From: Xenorhabdus indica
GTDB lineage: Bacteria; Pseudomonadota; Gammaproteobacteria; Enterobacterales; Enterobacteriaceae
Length of the DNA: 64,000 bases
Direction: 5' to 3'
Assembly (NCBI RefSeq): GCF_014467235.1
Contig: NZ_NKHP01000015.1
Span: 50,205 to 114,204, forward strand
Positions 9,394 through 21,363 of this stretch are shown in pieces (the first letter of the stretch is position 1; each line of letters starts with the position of its first letter). The notes beneath the pieces are model-generated. The model saw only the letters and a program-made list of their open reading frames with translations. It had not been told where the DNA came from and searched no databases. Made by a program: the position numbers and the translations under genes.

Positions 9394-12102
9394 TTATAAA
9401 CGACCGTGACAATGTTTATATTTTTTACCTGAACCACATGGACAAGGATCATTTCGTCCAACTTTACGGACACCGCTTGCCATTTGTGCTTCGGCTTCTG
9501 ACATCAAAGCACCTTGCTCAATTTCATGGCTTAAATGCTGTTGTCTTGCCAGACGTTCTGCTTCCGCACGACGCTGCTGCTCAAGTGCTTCCACTTCTTC
9601 TGGCATTCTGACCTGAACTTTGCTCAAGGTGCTGATCACTTCGTATTTCAGTGATTCCAGCATGTTGGCAAACATAGCGAAAGATTCGCGCTTATACTCC
9701 TGTTTTGGATCTTTCTGCGCATAACCACGTAGGTGAATCCCTTGACGCAGATAATCCATCGCAGCCAGGTGCTCTTTCCACAATGTATCCAGTGTTTGCA
9801 ACATGATGCCTTTTTCAAAATTACGCATCATTTCTGTGCCGACAATTTCTTCTTTCTGTTTGTAAACTTCAATTGCCTGCTCAAGAATACGCTCACGCAA
9901 CGTTTCTTCATGCAGCTCTGGTTCTTTATCCAACCACTCTTTAATAGGCAGAGCCAAATCAAAGTCGTTGACCAAACGTTCCTGTAAGCCAGCCACATCC
10001 CACATCTCTTCCAGAGATTGAGGTGGAATATAAGCATCAATAGTGACTTTGAAGACATCTTCACGGATGCTGGAAATAGTTTCACTGACATCGCTCACAT
10101 CGAGCAGATCGTTACGTTGTGCATAAATCGCGCGACGTTGATCATTGGCAACATCATCATATTCTAACAATTGCTTACGGATATCGAAGTTACGGCTTTC
10201 GACTTTACGCTGAGCATTTGCAATGGCTTTGGTCACCCACGGATGTTCAATGGCTTCACCTGGCTGCATACCCAATTTGCGCATCATTCCTGTAACACGT
10301 TCAGAAGCAAAAATACGCATCAGAGAGTCTTCCATTGACAGGTAAAAGCGTGAAGAACCCGCATCCCCCTGCCGTCCAGCACGTCCACGCAACTGATTAT
10401 CAATACGACGTGATTCATGGCGCTCTGTACCAATAATATGCAAACCACCTGCTGCCAGTACTGCATCATGACGCTCTTGCCATGCTGCTTTGATTTGTTC
10501 AATTTTTTCTTCCGTAGGTTCCTCCAGCTTAGCAACCTCTGCTTGCCAGCTTCCCCCCAGCATGATATCTGTACCACGTCCTGCCATGTTAGTTGCGATA
10601 GTTACAGTACCTGCTTGTCCGGCCTGTGCAATAATATCTGCTTCCATTGCATGGAACTTCGCATTCAAAACGTTATGCTCAATACCTGCTTTTGTCAGTG
10701 CGTTGGAAACCAGTTCTGATTTCTCAATTGAGATAGTCCCCACCAATATCGGCTGACCGTTATTTGTACGCTCCTTGATATCTTCAATGATCGCATCAAT
10801 TTTTTCCGCCTCAGTCATGTAAACCAAATCAGGCAAATCCTGGCGGATCATCGGACGATTTGTCGGTACAACAATAGTATCCAATTTGTAAATAGAACTG
10901 AATTCAAAGGCTTCAGTATCAGCAGTACCTGTCATACCTGCCAATTTTTCATACAGACGGAAGTAATTCTGGAAAGTAATGGAAGCCAGCGTTTGGTTTT
11001 CATTCTGAATTTCAACATGCTCTTTGGCTTCCACTGCCTGATGCAGACCATCAGACCAACGGCGTCCTTGCATAGTACGCCCAGTATGTTCATCAACAAT
11101 GATGACTTCACCGTCTTTGACGATATAGTCCACGTCACGGGTAAACAGAGCATGGGCACGCAATGCAGCCGTAACATGGTGCATCAGCATAATATTGGTC
11201 GGTGAATATAAAGACTCACCTTCATCCATCAACTTAGCATTCACCAAAAGTTCTTCAATCAGAACCAGACCTCGCTCGGTAAGGTTAACCTGACGTGTTT
11301 TTTCATCAACAGAGAAATGCCCTTCTCCCTGAAAGGTATCCGAATCCTCTTTTTCCTGACGAACTAATTTAGGGATCAGCTTATCTACTTTGATGTAGAG
11401 TTCAGAACTGTCTTCCGCTGGCCCGGAAATAATCAATGGAGTACGGGCTTCATCAATTAGGATGGAATCAACCTCATCCACTAAAGCATAATGCAGTTTA
11501 CGTTGTACCCGCTCTTCCGGGCTAAATGCCATGTTATCGCGCAGATAGTCAAAACCATATTCGTTATTGGTGCCATAAGTAATATCTGCCGCATAGGCTG
11601 CACGTTTAGCCGGAGCCGACATACCCGGCAAATTGATGCCAACACTCAGACCCAAAAATTCAAACAACGGTCGGTTATTTTCAGCATCACGTTGCGCCAG
11701 ATAGTCGTTCACGGTAACAACATGAACACCACGTCCACTCAACGCATTCAGATAAGCCGGCAGCGTTGCTGTCAGAGTTTTACCTTCACCGGTCCGCATC
11801 TCTGCAATACAGCGCTCATTGAGTACCATACCGCCCAACAATTGCACATCAAAGTGACGCATACCAAATACACGCTTACTGGCTTCACGAACCGTAGCAA
11901 AAGCTTCCGGCAGGATCTTATCCAGTGATTCTCCCTCTTTGAGCCGGGCACGGAATTGATCAGTTTTTGCTTTCAGCTCTTCATCTGACAGCTTTTCGAA
12001 ATCAGGCTCCATACGATTAATAACATCAACCATTTTACGCAAACGGCGCAGAGTACGGTCATTACGGCTACCAAAAATCTTAGTAAGTAATTTAATCAAC
12101 AT
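9394..12102 (-). CDS. secA: SecA, preprotein translocase ATPase
   Basis: Motor ATPase that drives proteins through SecYEG. 902 residues, near the E. coli length of 901. It begins [21 protein letters not shown]. The nucleotide-binding motifs are [13 protein letters not shown] and [12 protein letters not shown], followed by the helicase motif GRAGRQGD. The C-terminal zinc and SecB-binding tail ([16 protein letters not shown]) has its three Cys and one His. It lies 104 bp after secM, whose translational arrest is expected to expose the secA start. Confidence 0.98.
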   Translation of the reverse strand: MLIKLLTKIFGSRNDRTLRRLRKMVDVINRMEPDFEKLSDEELKAKTDQFRARLKEGESLDKILPEAFATVREASKRVFGMRHFDVQLLGGMVLNERCIAEMRTGEGKTLTATLPAYLNALSGRGVHVVTVNDYLAQRDAENNRPLFEFLGLSVGINLPGMSAPAKRAAYAADITYGTNNEYGFDYLRDNMAFSPEERVQRKLHYALVDEVDSILIDEARTPLIISGPAEDSSELYIKVDKLIPKLVRQEKEDSDTFQGEGHFSVDEKTRQVNLTERGLVLIEELLVNAKLMDEGESLYSPTNIMLMHHVTAALRAHALFTRDVDYIVKDGEVIIVDEHTGRTMQGRRWSDGLHQAVEAKEHVEIQNENQTLASITFQNYFRLYEKLAGMTGTADTEAFEFSSIYKLDTIVVPTNRPMIRQDLPDLVYMTEAEKIDAIIEDIKERTNNGQPILVGTISIEKSELVSNALTKAGIEHNVLNAKFHAMEADIIAQAGQAGTVTIATNMAGRGTDIMLGGSWQAEVAKLEEPTEEKIEQIKAAWQERHDAVLAAGGLHIIGTERHESRRIDNQLRGRAGRQGDAGSSRFYLSMEDSLMRIFASERVTGMMRKLGMQPGEAIEHPWVTKAIANAQRKVESRNFDIRKQLLEYDDVANDQRRAIYAQRNDLLDVSDVSETISSIREDVFKVTIDAYIPPQSLEEMWDVAGLQERLVNDFDLALPIKEWLDKEPELHEETLRERILEQAIEVYKQKEEIVGTEMMRNFEKGIMLQTLDTLWKEHLAAMDYLRQGIHLRGYAQKDPKQEYKRESFAMFANMLESLKYEVISTLSKVQVRMPEEVEALEQQRRAEAERLARQQHLSHEIEQGALMSEAEAQMASGVRKVGRNDPCPCGSGKKYKHCHGRL

Positions 12103-12206
12103 AATTAATACATCTCAGATAAGGCCACAGTTGTAGCCAACCAATTGTCTTTTTTATGACTAATATTTCATGACTGCCCTATTCATTCAGAAATCAGGCA
12201 GACACA

Positions 12207-12743
12207 TTAAGATAAAGATCTATGGTTAGCCAGAGGCCCGGCCCGAATACCTTGAATTTGAGCAACCCAAAGTGCTGGTGTATGGATGTCAGGAGAAATT
12301 GCTGCCACAATTGCAACATCAACCGCAGATTTAAATCGGGTTGGTGCTTGTATCAGCATAGCATGTAACGTATCCAGCATTAATTGTTGCATGAATGGCA
12401 TGGCAATTCGGATACTTTCTTTTGCTTCTTCGTTCCTGACAAGTTCAGTAATGGAAAAAGCAAAAGAAAGCCGGCGAATGACATTGCGGACAGCATGTTG
12501 CTGCCAATAATTTAAATAATTAGAAGGTTGACACCGAGAATTTTGTAATTGAAATAAATGTTCAAATGACGAAAGCACCTGATGGTGTTTTCTCTGAGCA
12601 GATAAGGTATTCGTATGGAGAATATTTTCTGTCACACTTGCCAGAGCAGGAGGCACACCGATTCCTGTAGCGACCATGCCCAGTAAAAGGTGAGACCAAA
12701 AATAACGCCTACCAAATTGTCGCCAAAGATTTAAAATACTCAT
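12207..12743 (-). CDS. secM: SecM, secretion monitor (translation arrest peptide)
   Basis: Exported regulator whose nascent chain stalls the ribosome when secretion is low and so raises secA translation. 178 residues from the ATG at 12743, chosen because gaaggg stands before it and the N terminus (MSILNLWRQFGRRYFW, then a hydrophobic LLLGMVATGIGVPPALA) matches the unusual long SecM signal peptide. The arrest core GIRAGP is present near the C terminus, with the upstream Trp at the right distance (WVAQIQGIRAGP). The Phe five residues before that Trp in E. coli is His here. Seven residues follow the Pro. It is divergent from the DUF721 gene. Confidence 0.92.
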   Translation of the reverse strand: MSILNLWRQFGRRYFWSHLLLGMVATGIGVPPALASVTENILHTNTLSAQRKHHQVLSSFEHLFQLQNSRCQPSNYLNYWQQHAVRNVIRRLSFAFSITELVRNEEAKESIRIAMPFMQQLMLDTLHAMLIQAPTRFKSAVDVAIVAAISPDIHTPALWVAQIQGIRAGPLANHRSLS

Positions 12744-12779
12744 TAACCCTTCATTAATAAATACGGAACCATCTTCATT

Positions 12780-13331
12780 ATGCGAGATAGCCGCCCACAA
12801 TCACTAGAAACGTTATTGTCTGAAACATCATTTGAAGATGCGGCAACTGCTGGCAAAAGCCCGCTCCAAACCATTCAGCGGCATGCCATTGCATTACTAA
12901 AACTCAATCGTACCGTCCTCAGTTTGCTTCCCGTACAACTACGTCCCTGGTGCCGAGTCGCCAATTATCGTAAACAAATTCTGGTACTGGAAGCAGGTAA
13001 TGCCAGTTGGAAAACCAGACTTTACTATGAAATCCCTATCTTACTCTCAGCACTAAGATGCGAAATTCTACCATCTTTATCCTCTATCGACATCAGGATT
13101 AATCCATCATTAATGGTTAATGGTCGTAATAATGGGCAGAATGTTGAAAAAATCTCAGCAAAAAAACTTAATAATGATAATCGGGATTTATCAATGCGCC
13201 AGTTAAGCCATGAAAGTGCAGAAACATTGATGGTATTGGCCGAACGCTGCCCTGAAAAATTGAAAAGGAAATTAGAACGATTGGCTGCGCTGGCCGGAGA
13301 GAGTACCAGTACAGCCAAGATGAAGGACTAG
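12780..13331 (+). CDS. DUF721 protein, DciA-like
   Basis: 183 residues. The middle (about residues 35-105: LLPVQLRPWCRVANYRKQ, LVLEAGNASWKTRLYYE, ILLSALRCEILP) fits the DUF721 family. DciA, a DUF721 protein, operates or loads the replicative helicase DnaB in bacteria without DnaC. The C-terminal 70 residues are polar, with SHESAETLMVLAERCP and a Lys/Arg-rich helix. It starts 36 bp from secM in the opposite direction, so the two promoters overlap coding sequence. Whether it works as a helicase loader here, beside a possible DnaC elsewhere, cannot be told. Confidence 0.75.
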   Translation: MRDSRPQSLETLLSETSFEDAATAGKSPLQTIQRHAIALLKLNRTVLSLLPVQLRPWCRVANYRKQILVLEAGNASWKTRLYYEIPILLSALRCEILPSLSSIDIRINPSLMVNGRNNGQNVEKISAKKLNNDNRDLSMRQLSHESAETLMVLAERCPEKLKRKLERLAALAGESTSTAKMKD

Positions 13332-13448
13332 CGCTGAATAAAAAACATCAGCGAGAGAAGTGTAATAGATAACATAACCCACTGATGAATCATAAGAATA
13401 TTCTCAATACATATTTTATCAATAACGTTTATATCAATAACATTTGTA

Positions 13449-14369
13449 TTAATATGCCAACACTGTAGATGGTGCACGGAAAGCCAACGGCATTTCAGCT
13501 TCATCTTCAAATGTGACAAATTCCCAAGCACTTTCTTGTGCCAGAACTGCTTGCAGCAATTTATTGTTCAATGCATGACCTGATTTAAATGCAGTAAATG
13601 CGCCGATAATGTTATAACCACACATAAACAAATCACCGATGGCATCTAACATCTTATGTCGGACAAACTCATCTTCAAAACGCAAGCCATCTTCATTAAG
13701 TATGCGGTAATCATCTACCACAATTGCGCAATCAAAGCTGCCACCTAAGCACAAGCCCTGAGATTGCAGATACTCAATGTCACGCATAAATCCAAAAGTA
13801 CGCGCACGACTAATCTGACGAACAAAAGAGTCCGCAGAGAAATCCAGACTATAATGCTGAGAGCTGGAATCAATAGCGGGATGTTTAAAGTCAATGGTAA
13901 AATCCAGACTAAAACCGTGATATGGTGCCAATTCAGCCCACTTATCACCATCTTCCACACGTACTGTATCCTTCATGCGCACAAATTTTTTCGCAACGCT
14001 CAGCTCTTCAATACCTGCATCCAACAGCAGGAAAACAAATGGGCTGGCGCTACCATCCATAATTGGAATTTCTGGTGCATCAACTTCAATAACAATGTTA
14101 TCGATACCCAGACCTGCCAATGCCGCATTCAAGTGCTCAACGGTTGAAATCCGCACATTCTGTTCATTTACCAGACAAGTGCAGAGCATAGTATCACGCA
14201 CGGATTTGGCATCTGCCGGAAAATCTACCGGAGGATTCAAGTCAGTACGACGATAGATGACCCCGGTATTAGCCGGCGCTGGACGCATTGTCAATGTGAC
14301 TTTTTTACCGGTATGCAAACCGACCCCTGTCGCCTGAACAATACGCTTTAATGTCCTTTGTTTGATCAT
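13449..14369 (-). CDS. lpxC: LpxC, UDP-3-O-acyl-N-acetylglucosamine deacetylase
   Basis: Zinc deacetylase that performs the first committed step of lipid A synthesis. 306 residues, one more than E. coli (extra C-terminal Tyr). Zinc ligands H79 (STVEHLNAA), H238 and D242 ([10 protein letters not shown]) and the catalytic H265 (KSGHALNN) are at their standard positions. The C-terminal LAY still ends in small and hydrophobic residues, as needed for FtsH-dependent turnover in E. coli. It is the last gene of the dcw cluster, 99 bp after ftsZ, and probably has its own promoter there. Confidence 0.98.
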   Translation of the reverse strand: MIKQRTLKRIVQATGVGLHTGKKVTLTMRPAPANTGVIYRRTDLNPPVDFPADAKSVRDTMLCTCLVNEQNVRISTVEHLNAALAGLGIDNIVIEVDAPEIPIMDGSASPFVFLLLDAGIEELSVAKKFVRMKDTVRVEDGDKWAELAPYHGFSLDFTIDFKHPAIDSSSQHYSLDFSADSFVRQISRARTFGFMRDIEYLQSQGLCLGGSFDCAIVVDDYRILNEDGLRFEDEFVRHKMLDAIGDLFMCGYNIIGAFTAFKSGHALNNKLLQAVLAQESAWEFVTFEDEAEMPLAFRAPSTVLAY

Positions 14370-14468
14370 CGTTTATATCTCGCAATGTTACCGATCCTGC
14401 CAACCACTATAAAATATGATTGGCAGAATATTTTAACACAAAAAGCGGAGAAACCAATTCTTTAGCTA

Positions 14469-15632
14469 TCAATCAGCCTGCTTGCGCAAAAATGCCGGAA
14501 TATCTAGATAATCAGGTTCCTTACTTGTTTGTGTATTTTGATCATTAACCACTTTGGCAGCAGGTTTATTCTCATCAGACAATGGCGACATTCCACCAGG
14601 CATCTGCTGGTAACGACGATCCAATGTATTTGATTGAGATGATTTATTGTTAGTCACCAGTGTGATTTCAGGACGTTTATCCATCCCAATGCCGGTAGCC
14701 ACAACGGTGACACGCAGCTCGTCATTCATATCTGGATCCAATGACGTACCGATAACCACCGTTGCATTGTCAGAAGCAAATGCACGGATGGTGTTACCGA
14801 CCGTTTCAAATTCATCCAAACGTAAATCAAAACCTGCGGTAATATTGACCAGAACACCACGCGCTCCGGACAAATCAATATCTTCCAGCAATGGGCTGGA
14901 GATGGCCATTTCAGCCGCTTCTTCTGCACGATCTTCACCTTGTGCAATACCTGAGCCCATCATGGCATAACCCATTTCAGACATCACGGTACGAACGTCA
15001 GCAAAGTCAACATTCATCAGTCCAGGACGGGTAATCAGTTCAGCGATACCCTGAACCGCGCCTTTCAGTACGTCATTGGCTGCACCAAACGCATCCAACA
15101 AAGAGATACCACGCCCTAGTACTTTCAGTAATTTGTCATTTGGAATGGTAATCAATGAGTCCACATGTTTGGACAGCTCAGTGATACCTTGTTCCGCGAA
15201 GGCCATACGCTTCTTGCCTTCAAAATTAAATGGTTTGGTGACAACAGCAACAGTCAAGATACCAAGTTCTTTGGCAATTTCAGCCACAACAGGAGCAGCA
15301 CCAGTTCCTGTACCACCGCCCATACCAGCAGCAATAAACACCATGTCGGCCCCTTCCAGGGCAGTACGCAATGATTCGCGATCTTCTTCCGCCGCTGTAC
15401 GACCGACTTCAGGGTTTGCACCAGCGCCTAATCCTTTTGTAATGCCGTTGCCAATCTGGATAGTCTGACCGACAGCTGTTTTGCGCAATGCTTGAGCATC
15501 AGTGTTAACCGCAAAGAAGTCTACACCTTCAATCCGCTCACGCACCATATGTTCAACAGCATTACCGCCGCCACCGCCGACGCCGATGACTTTAATCACC
15601 GCGTCATTGGTTAATTCCAGTGGTTCAAACAT
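14469..15632 (-). CDS. ftsZ: FtsZ, tubulin-like division GTPase
   Basis: Forms the Z ring. 387 residues. It has the tubulin signature GGGTGTG in [16 protein letters not shown], the T7 loop [11 protein letters not shown], and the C-terminal conserved peptide [15 protein letters not shown] that binds FtsA, ZipA and ZapD. Between them is a variable linker of about 60 residues. It follows ftsA by 66 bp and precedes lpxC on the minus strand. Confidence 0.99.
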   Translation of the reverse strand: MFEPLELTNDAVIKVIGVGGGGGNAVEHMVRERIEGVDFFAVNTDAQALRKTAVGQTIQIGNGITKGLGAGANPEVGRTAAEEDRESLRTALEGADMVFIAAGMGGGTGTGAAPVVAEIAKELGILTVAVVTKPFNFEGKKRMAFAEQGITELSKHVDSLITIPNDKLLKVLGRGISLLDAFGAANDVLKGAVQGIAELITRPGLMNVDFADVRTVMSEMGYAMMGSGIAQGEDRAEEAAEMAISSPLLEDIDLSGARGVLVNITAGFDLRLDEFETVGNTIRAFASDNATVVIGTSLDPDMNDELRVTVVATGIGMDKRPEITLVTNNKSSQSNTLDRRYQQMPGGMSPLSDENKPAAKVVNDQNTQTSKEPDYLDIPAFLRKQAD

Positions 15633-15698
15633 AATTTCTCTCCGTTTTGTGCCTTTATGTCGAGGCCTGCGTCATTTTCACGGCCTCTGTATAAAAAA

Positions 15699-16955
15699 TC
15701 AAAATTCTTTTCTCAGCCAGCTACTGACTTTTTTGAACCAGCCGCCCACTGACGTTCTTTTCTCAGCATCAGAATCTCCGCCAAGGTGGGATTCTTTGCC
15801 ATAATGCAGAAGGCCGACTGCTGTTGAGTAGCAAGGCTCCTGCACATAATCTGTCAAGCCGGTAATGTTCAGGGGACGACCAATACGTACTTGAGTATGG
15901 AATACCCGTTGAGCACATTCGGCCAATCCATCTATTTGAGCACCCCCGCCTGTTAAAACGATACCTGCGGCCAGATGATGTTTTACTCCCTGCTGACGCA
16001 ACTGCTCCTGCAATCGCAAAATTTCATCATTTACTAAATTCAGCAGTTCGGTATAACGTGGCTCAATAACCTCAGCCAATGTCTGGCGTTGTAAACTACG
16101 GGGAGGACGCCCTCCCACACTTGGGACTTCGACGCTTTCATCCTTGCTAACTATCGAACCCAACGCGCAACCATGGCGCACTTTGATGGTTTCAGCATCA
16201 CTCGGAGGTGTACCAAATGCATAGGCAATATCACTGGTAACAACATTTCCTGCATATGGGATCACTTTGGTATGACGCAATGCACCGCCTGTATATACAG
16301 CGATATCCATCGTTCCGCCGCCGATATCAACGACACAAACGCCTAATTCACGTTCATCTTCTGTCAAAACAGCATAACTTGCTGCTAATCCTGCAAAAAT
16401 AAGCTGGTCAACTTTCAAACCACAACGCTCAACAGCTTTTACAATGTTTTTCGCCATATCGTTATGGCAGGTAATCAAATGAACTTTGGCCTGCATCCGC
16501 ACGCCAGAAAGCCCAACCGGGTTTTTGATCCCTTCCTGATAATCAATAGCGTATTCTTGTGGGATTACATGCAAAATACGGTGTTCATCGCGAACACGAA
16601 CTGATTTGGCGGTATGGACTACACTGTCCACATCATCCTGTGTCACTTCTTCTTCTGAAATTGGCACCATGCCAATCTCATTCTGACAACTAATATGTTT
16701 GCCAGATAGCGCCAGATAAACTGAAGATATTTGGCAATCAGCCATTAATTCAGCCTGGTCAATCGCACGCTGGACACATTTAACGACTGACTCAAGATCA
16801 TTGACACCACCTTTATCCATGCCGCGGGATGGACAACTTCCCACTCCGATAATATTAACCATACCATCGGGCAGAATTTCACCAACCAGGGCAGATACCT
16901 TTGCTGTCCCGATTTCAAGGCCAACTACTAATTTTCTGTCCGTTGATTTGATCAT
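15699..16955 (-). CDS. ftsA: FtsA, actin-like membrane tether of FtsZ
   Basis: Peripheral membrane ATPase that anchors FtsZ and recruits later division proteins. 418 residues from the ATG at 16955, which gives MIKSTDRKLVVGLEIGTAK as in E. coli. A GTG at 16991 that touches the ftsQ stop would add 12 residues and has less support. The actin-fold phosphate motifs DIGGGTMDIAVY and VLTGGGAQI are present. The C-terminal amphipathic helix (GGWFKKVSSWLRKEF) is the membrane anchor. Located in ftsQ-ftsA-ftsZ. Confidence 0.97.
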   Translation of the reverse strand: MIKSTDRKLVVGLEIGTAKVSALVGEILPDGMVNIIGVGSCPSRGMDKGGVNDLESVVKCVQRAIDQAELMADCQISSVYLALSGKHISCQNEIGMVPISEEEVTQDDVDSVVHTAKSVRVRDEHRILHVIPQEYAIDYQEGIKNPVGLSGVRMQAKVHLITCHNDMAKNIVKAVERCGLKVDQLIFAGLAASYAVLTEDERELGVCVVDIGGGTMDIAVYTGGALRHTKVIPYAGNVVTSDIAYAFGTPPSDAETIKVRHGCALGSIVSKDESVEVPSVGGRPPRSLQRQTLAEVIEPRYTELLNLVNDEILRLQEQLRQQGVKHHLAAGIVLTGGGAQIDGLAECAQRVFHTQVRIGRPLNITGLTDYVQEPCYSTAVGLLHYGKESHLGGDSDAEKRTSVGGWFKKVSSWLRKEF

Positions 16956-16990
16956 CGTTATTCTGCCTGTCTCTGTATTATTGCCAGTCA

Positions 16991-17797
16991 CTATTTATTT
17001 TCTTGCCCGTTCATTAAAGCCGGTGCATCAGTTAATAAAGGAGCCCAACCTACCGCAACACCACTGTCATAACGTAAATCCACATAGGCGACACGTTTTC
17101 CCGTGTTTTTCAGCAACACAGGATAAAGTTCAATAAAACGTTGAATTCGTTCTTCTTGATCTTTATTGCCTAATTCCAACCGGATGTCATTATCCAGTAC
17201 CAGTTGCCAAGAATTACGCGCCGTCATGATCACTGCTTTCAATTTCATTTTATGTGCAGCAAGCTGTACAGCCATCGTGCGATATTCTGCCAATACGACT
17301 TTTTCTTTACCTTCCGGACCATAGAGCATGGGATAATGTCCCCCGGCACTACGCTCAATCGGTAAACTGAACACCCTTCCTTCCGTATCCAACATGCGTG
17401 TATCATTCCAACGCACATAAGGCACGTATTCTACCAAATGAATTTTCAGTTCATCAGGCCACTGTTTACGTACAGTGACTTGCCTAATCCATGGTAGTTG
17501 CTCTATCTGTTCCTGGATGACATTCACATCCTGTGTCATAAATGTCTCAGGCGTTCCCAGTGACAGAATGGCCTGTCTGACATCATCATTCGTGGTGTAA
17601 TGCCGCTCACCAGTTAACACCAGTTTTGAAAGTGGCAGCCTGTTTGAATCCTTCATCCACTCTAATGTCATCCAGCCTCCCCATGTGATAGTGCCAACCA
17701 CTATCAAGAAGAAAAGGATCCCAGCCAGATAATAACCATTACTGGGGCGGGAGCTTCTAACTTCAATCTCCCGCGTATTCCGGGCTGCCTGTGACAT
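16991..17797 (-). CDS. ftsQ: FtsQ, division septum scaffold protein
   Basis: Bitopic inner membrane protein of the FtsQLB complex. 268 residues: short cytoplasmic tail, one membrane segment at about residues 21-43 ([15 protein letters not shown]), then a POTRA domain ([36 protein letters not shown]) and a beta domain. The start lies one base after the ddlB stop, so translation is coupled. Confidence 0.96.
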   Translation of the reverse strand: MSQAARNTREIEVRSSRPSNGYYLAGILFFLIVVGTITWGGWMTLEWMKDSNRLPLSKLVLTGERHYTTNDDVRQAILSLGTPETFMTQDVNVIQEQIEQLPWIRQVTVRKQWPDELKIHLVEYVPYVRWNDTRMLDTEGRVFSLPIERSAGGHYPMLYGPEGKEKVVLAEYRTMAVQLAAHKMKLKAVIMTARNSWQLVLDNDIRLELGNKDQEERIQRFIELYPVLLKNTGKRVAYVDLRYDSGVAVGWAPLLTDAPALMNGQENK

Positions 17798-17798
17798 A

Positions 17799-18719
17799 TC
17801 AATCGGCCAGCTCCAGAATTCTCGCGACTAACTGTGAAAAATTTAAGCCTGCCTGACGTGCAGCAATAGGCACCAGGCTATGACTTGTCATACCTGGAGA
17901 AGTGTTCACTTCTAATAAATAGAAATTGCCATTACCATCATCCATAATATCAACCCGTCCCCAGCCACAGCAGCCCAGCACCTTATAAGCTTTTGATGCA
18001 ATATCAGCCAACTCCTGCTCTTTTTCTGTGCTCAAACCACTTGGACAGAAATATTTCGTTTCGTTGGAAATATATTTAGCTTCATAGTCATAAAATACTT
18101 CCGGTGCCTGAATTCGGATGGAGGGAAGAATCTCATCACCAAGAAATGCCACTGTATACTCAGGGCCAAACAGCCACTTCTCAACCAGTACATCTGTGTC
18201 ATATTGGAACGCCAGTTCCAATGCGCCGCGCAGTTCTGAATAGTCATTCACCTTGGTCATGCCAACACTGGAACCTTCCAGATTTGGCTTCACCATAAGT
18301 GGCAACCCTAATTCTTGAACATATTCTTTGATTCGAAAATCATTAAGTTGTTCAAATTTTTGAGAATTAATCACGACATAAGGAGGAACGGGCAGTTTTG
18401 CTCCCTGCCATAACAGTTTTGTGCGCAATTTATCCATTGATAAGGCGGATGCCATTACACCGCTGCCGGTATAGGGGATCTGCAAAAATTCTAGTAAACC
18501 TTGCAATGTACCGTCTTCTCCACCACGCCCATGCAGAGCAATAAAGACTTTGCTGAACCCTTCTTCTTTGAGTTTAGTCACATCAACGTATTTTGTATCG
18601 ACTGAATGTGCATTAATACCTGCTTCTCTCAACCCAGCCAAAACAGTTTGCCCCGATTGCAGTGAAACTTCACGCTCAGCAGAAGTTCCCCCAAACAGAA
18701 CAGCGACCTTATCAACCAT
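17799..18719 (-). CDS. ddlB: DdlB, D-alanine--D-alanine ligase
   Basis: ATP-grasp ligase that makes the D-Ala-D-Ala dipeptide used by MurF. 306 residues from the ATG at 18719 ([17 protein letters not shown]), preceded by gggggaac. The start overlaps the end of murC by eight bases. Motifs include [39 protein letters not shown] and the C-terminal ligand loop [13 protein letters not shown]. An in-frame start five codons upstream is possible but lies inside murC. Confidence 0.97.
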   Translation of the reverse strand: MVDKVAVLFGGTSAEREVSLQSGQTVLAGLREAGINAHSVDTKYVDVTKLKEEGFSKVFIALHGRGGEDGTLQGLLEFLQIPYTGSGVMASALSMDKLRTKLLWQGAKLPVPPYVVINSQKFEQLNDFRIKEYVQELGLPLMVKPNLEGSSVGMTKVNDYSELRGALELAFQYDTDVLVEKWLFGPEYTVAFLGDEILPSIRIQAPEVFYDYEAKYISNETKYFCPSGLSTEKEQELADIASKAYKVLGCCGWGRVDIMDDGNGNFYLLEVNTSPGMTSHSLVPIAARQAGLNFSQLVARILELAD

Positions 18720-20187
18720 GATGTTCCCCCTCATTAAAAGATGGCTGTAATTTTGTTTCAGCCAAATTGCGCGCTATTTTACCGATATTCCCGGCACCTT
18801 GTACTAATACTAAGTCGTTGTTTTCCATTATTTGTGACAATATGACTGAAATTTGTTCCGGTTCTGACACAAATATAGGGTCTAACTTCCCTCGACTTCG
18901 GATGGTACGACATAAGGAACGGCTGTCCGCCCCCGGAATCGGCGTTTCTCCTGCCGAATACACATCCAGCATTAATAAAACATCCACCTGATTTAAAACG
19001 TTGGCAAAATCATCATACAGATCACGCGTTCTCGTATAGCGATGAGGCTGGAATACCATGACAATACGTTTATCCGGCCAACCCATTCGTGCAGCTTTAA
19101 TCGTGGCATCAACTTCGGTCGGGTGATGGCCATAATCATCCACCAACATCACACCGCCATTTTTGCCATTAATGTTCCTGAGGGAAAATTCTCCAAGAAA
19201 ATCAAAACGACGGCCGGTTCCCTGAAATTCAGCCAATGATGCCAGAATAGCGGCTTCATCTATTCCTTCTTCGGTCGCAACCGCAACCGCGGCAGTGGCA
19301 TTCAACGCGTTATGTCGCCCAGGTGCATTCAGAACTACATGAAGTTCAGGCGAATCCTCACGGCTGATCGTGAAAAAGCCCTGTGCCCCTTTTTGTTCAT
19401 AATGGGTAATACGAACATCAGCCTCTTTGCTGAAGCCATAAGTCGTGACATAACGCCCGATGCGAGGAATTAACGCCTTCACAACCGGATCATCGACACA
19501 CATCACCGCGCGACCGTAAAACGGCAAATTATGCAGGAAGTTGACAAATGTTTGCTTCAGGTTTTCGAAATCGCCCTGATAGGTATCCATATGATCCGGC
19601 TCAATATTAGTCACAACGGCCATCATCGGCTGCAAATGCAGGAAAGAAGCATCGCTTTCATCCGCTTCTGCAATCAGGTAACGGCTAGTACCGAGACGCG
19701 CATGAGTCCCCACTGCTTTGACTAAACCACCATTGACAAATGTAGGATCAAGGCCGGCCTGAGCATAGATGCCTGCAATCATCGCCGTTGTCGTGGTTTT
19801 GCCATGTGTTCCTGCAACTGCAATCCCATGCCGATAACGCATCAGCTCTGCCAACATTTCTGCACGACGGATAACCGGAATACGTGCTTCACGAGCAGCA
19901 ATAATTTCTGGGTTGTCAGCAGGAATTGCAGTAGATGCAACAACGACACTGGCATTACGCACGTTTTCCGCTCGGTGATGAAAATAAATGGTTGCTCCCA
20001 GAGCAATTAGCTGTTGTGTGACAGGGTTGGGAGCCAGATCAGAACCACTTATTTGGTAACCTTCATTAGCCAACACCTCGGCGATACCACCCATGCCAGC
20101 ACCACCAATGCCAACAAAGTGGATATGCCTGACTTTTCTCATTTCAGGCACTGAAGCTCTTAGTTTCGCCAACTGTTGTATATTCAC
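18712..20187 (-). CDS. murC: MurC, UDP-N-acetylmuramate--L-alanine ligase
   Basis: Adds L-Ala to UDP-MurNAc. 491 residues, the E. coli length. It has the N-terminal nucleotide fold [17 protein letters not shown], the P loop [21 protein letters not shown] and the C-terminal [10 protein letters not shown]. The stop overlaps the ddlB start. Upstream, a 90-bp gap to murG carries a short repeat. Confidence 0.98.
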   Translation of the reverse strand: MNIQQLAKLRASVPEMRKVRHIHFVGIGGAGMGGIAEVLANEGYQISGSDLAPNPVTQQLIALGATIYFHHRAENVRNASVVVASTAIPADNPEIIAAREARIPVIRRAEMLAELMRYRHGIAVAGTHGKTTTTAMIAGIYAQAGLDPTFVNGGLVKAVGTHARLGTSRYLIAEADESDASFLHLQPMMAVVTNIEPDHMDTYQGDFENLKQTFVNFLHNLPFYGRAVMCVDDPVVKALIPRIGRYVTTYGFSKEADVRITHYEQKGAQGFFTISREDSPELHVVLNAPGRHNALNATAAVAVATEEGIDEAAILASLAEFQGTGRRFDFLGEFSLRNINGKNGGVMLVDDYGHHPTEVDATIKAARMGWPDKRIVMVFQPHRYTRTRDLYDDFANVLNQVDVLLMLDVYSAGETPIPGADSRSLCRTIRSRGKLDPIFVSEPEQISVILSQIMENNDLVLVQGAGNIGKIARNLAETKLQPSFNEGEHHG

Positions 20188-20277
20188 GTTTTAATCTTCA
20201 CTCGTTATGTTTACATCATTGTTCTACTGTTATTCAGAACACCTGGTATTCAGAACATGTGTTCAGAACATATAGAA
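20188..20277. repeat. Short repeats between murG and murC
   Basis: Three copies of ttcagaac(a) within about 45 bp (about 20233-20270), each followed by a different spacer, plus degenerate agaac units. This is the only larger gap in the otherwise tight murG-murC part of the operon. No known site fits. Confidence 0.5.
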
Positions 20278-21363
20278 CTATTTAGAACGGCCTGAATATT
20301 TTTCAGCAGCATCAATTAATGCCGCAGCCACTTGTTCAGTTGCATTAATAATGGCAACGGAGCGGGCTTTTTTTGCCATTTCCCGCAATTGCGAGCGCTG
20401 CCACTGTTTCAGCAATTCCACCACAGCATCAGCCGTAAATTGGGGTTGTTCGAGTATCTTTGCCGCCCCTGTTTTCTCCAGTGGTAAGGCATTCCAGTAT
20501 TGTTGACGATCTTTATGCTGAAATGGCACAAAAATCGCGGGTAATCCTGCCGCTGATACTTCACTGACGGTCAATGCGCCGGAACGACATACTACGATAT
20601 CAGCCCACGCATAAGCCTGCGCTATATCATCAATAAACTCAGTCACTTTGAATTCAGAGTTGGCTGCGTTCCCATATTTTTTCTGCGTCTCTTCTTGCGC
20701 ACCTTTCCCTGCCTGATGCCATATCGTGATGCTGTCTCCCATGCGGGCAGCCACTTCCGGCATGGTCTGGTTCAAGATCCTCGCGCCCTGGCTCCCCCCA
20801 ACAACCAACACACGGACAGGACCTTGTCTGCCTGCAAGACGCTCTTCCGGCACAGGTAGTGCCAATACGTCTTTACGCACCGGATTACCAACCACAGGTG
20901 CTTCAGGAAATGCTCCCGGAAATGCTTGTAAGACTGTTTTCGCAATTTTCGCCAGCCAGCGGTTAGTCAAACCGGCAATGCCATTTTGCTCATGCAGAAT
21001 AACCGGAATACCGCACAACCATGCGGCAATGCCGCCTGGTCCCGAAACATATCCCCCCATCCCCAACACCACGTCCGGCTGATAGCGTTGGAGAATTGCT
21101 TTAGCCTGCCGGATCGCCTTAAAAATTCTGACAGGAGCGGCAAGCTGCGCTTTTATCCCTTTACCGCGCAATCCGGAAATCTGTATAAACTCAATATCTA
21201 TGCCATGTTTCGGAACTAAATTAGCCTCCATGCGATCAGCCGTTCCTAACCAGCGAATATCCCAGCCTTGTTCTTTTAAATAATGGGCAACCGCCAATCC
21301 CGGAAACACATGGCCTCCAGTACCGCCTGCCATTACCATTAACCGCCGGTTTTTGCCACTCAT
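20278..21363 (-). CDS. murG: MurG, lipid II-forming GlcNAc transferase
   Basis: Peripheral inner membrane GT28 glycosyltransferase that adds GlcNAc to lipid I. 361 residues. G loops [14 protein letters not shown] near the N terminus and [11 protein letters not shown] in the middle. The acceptor and UDP-GlcNAc regions [12 protein letters not shown] and [16 protein letters not shown] are present. The start overlaps the ftsW stop by four bases. Confidence 0.98.
   Translation of the reverse strand: MSGKNRRLMVMAGGTGGHVFPGLAVAHYLKEQGWDIRWLGTADRMEANLVPKHGIDIEFIQISGLRGKGIKAQLAAPVRIFKAIRQAKAILQRYQPDVVLGMGGYVSGPGGIAAWLCGIPVILHEQNGIAGLTNRWLAKIAKTVLQAFPGAFPEAPVVGNPVRKDVLALPVPEERLAGRQGPVRVLVVGGSQGARILNQTMPEVAARMGDSITIWHQAGKGAQEETQKKYGNAANSEFKVTEFIDDIAQAYAWADIVVCRSGALTVSEVSAAGLPAIFVPFQHKDRQQYWNALPLEKTGAAKILEQPQFTADAVVELLKQWQRSQLREMAKKARSVAIINATEQVAAALIDAAEKYSGRSK

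Noticed and set aside
13332..13448. Terminator after the DUF721 gene (cgctga/tcagcg)
   Set aside because: Only a 6-bp stem with a 10-nt loop and no T run.
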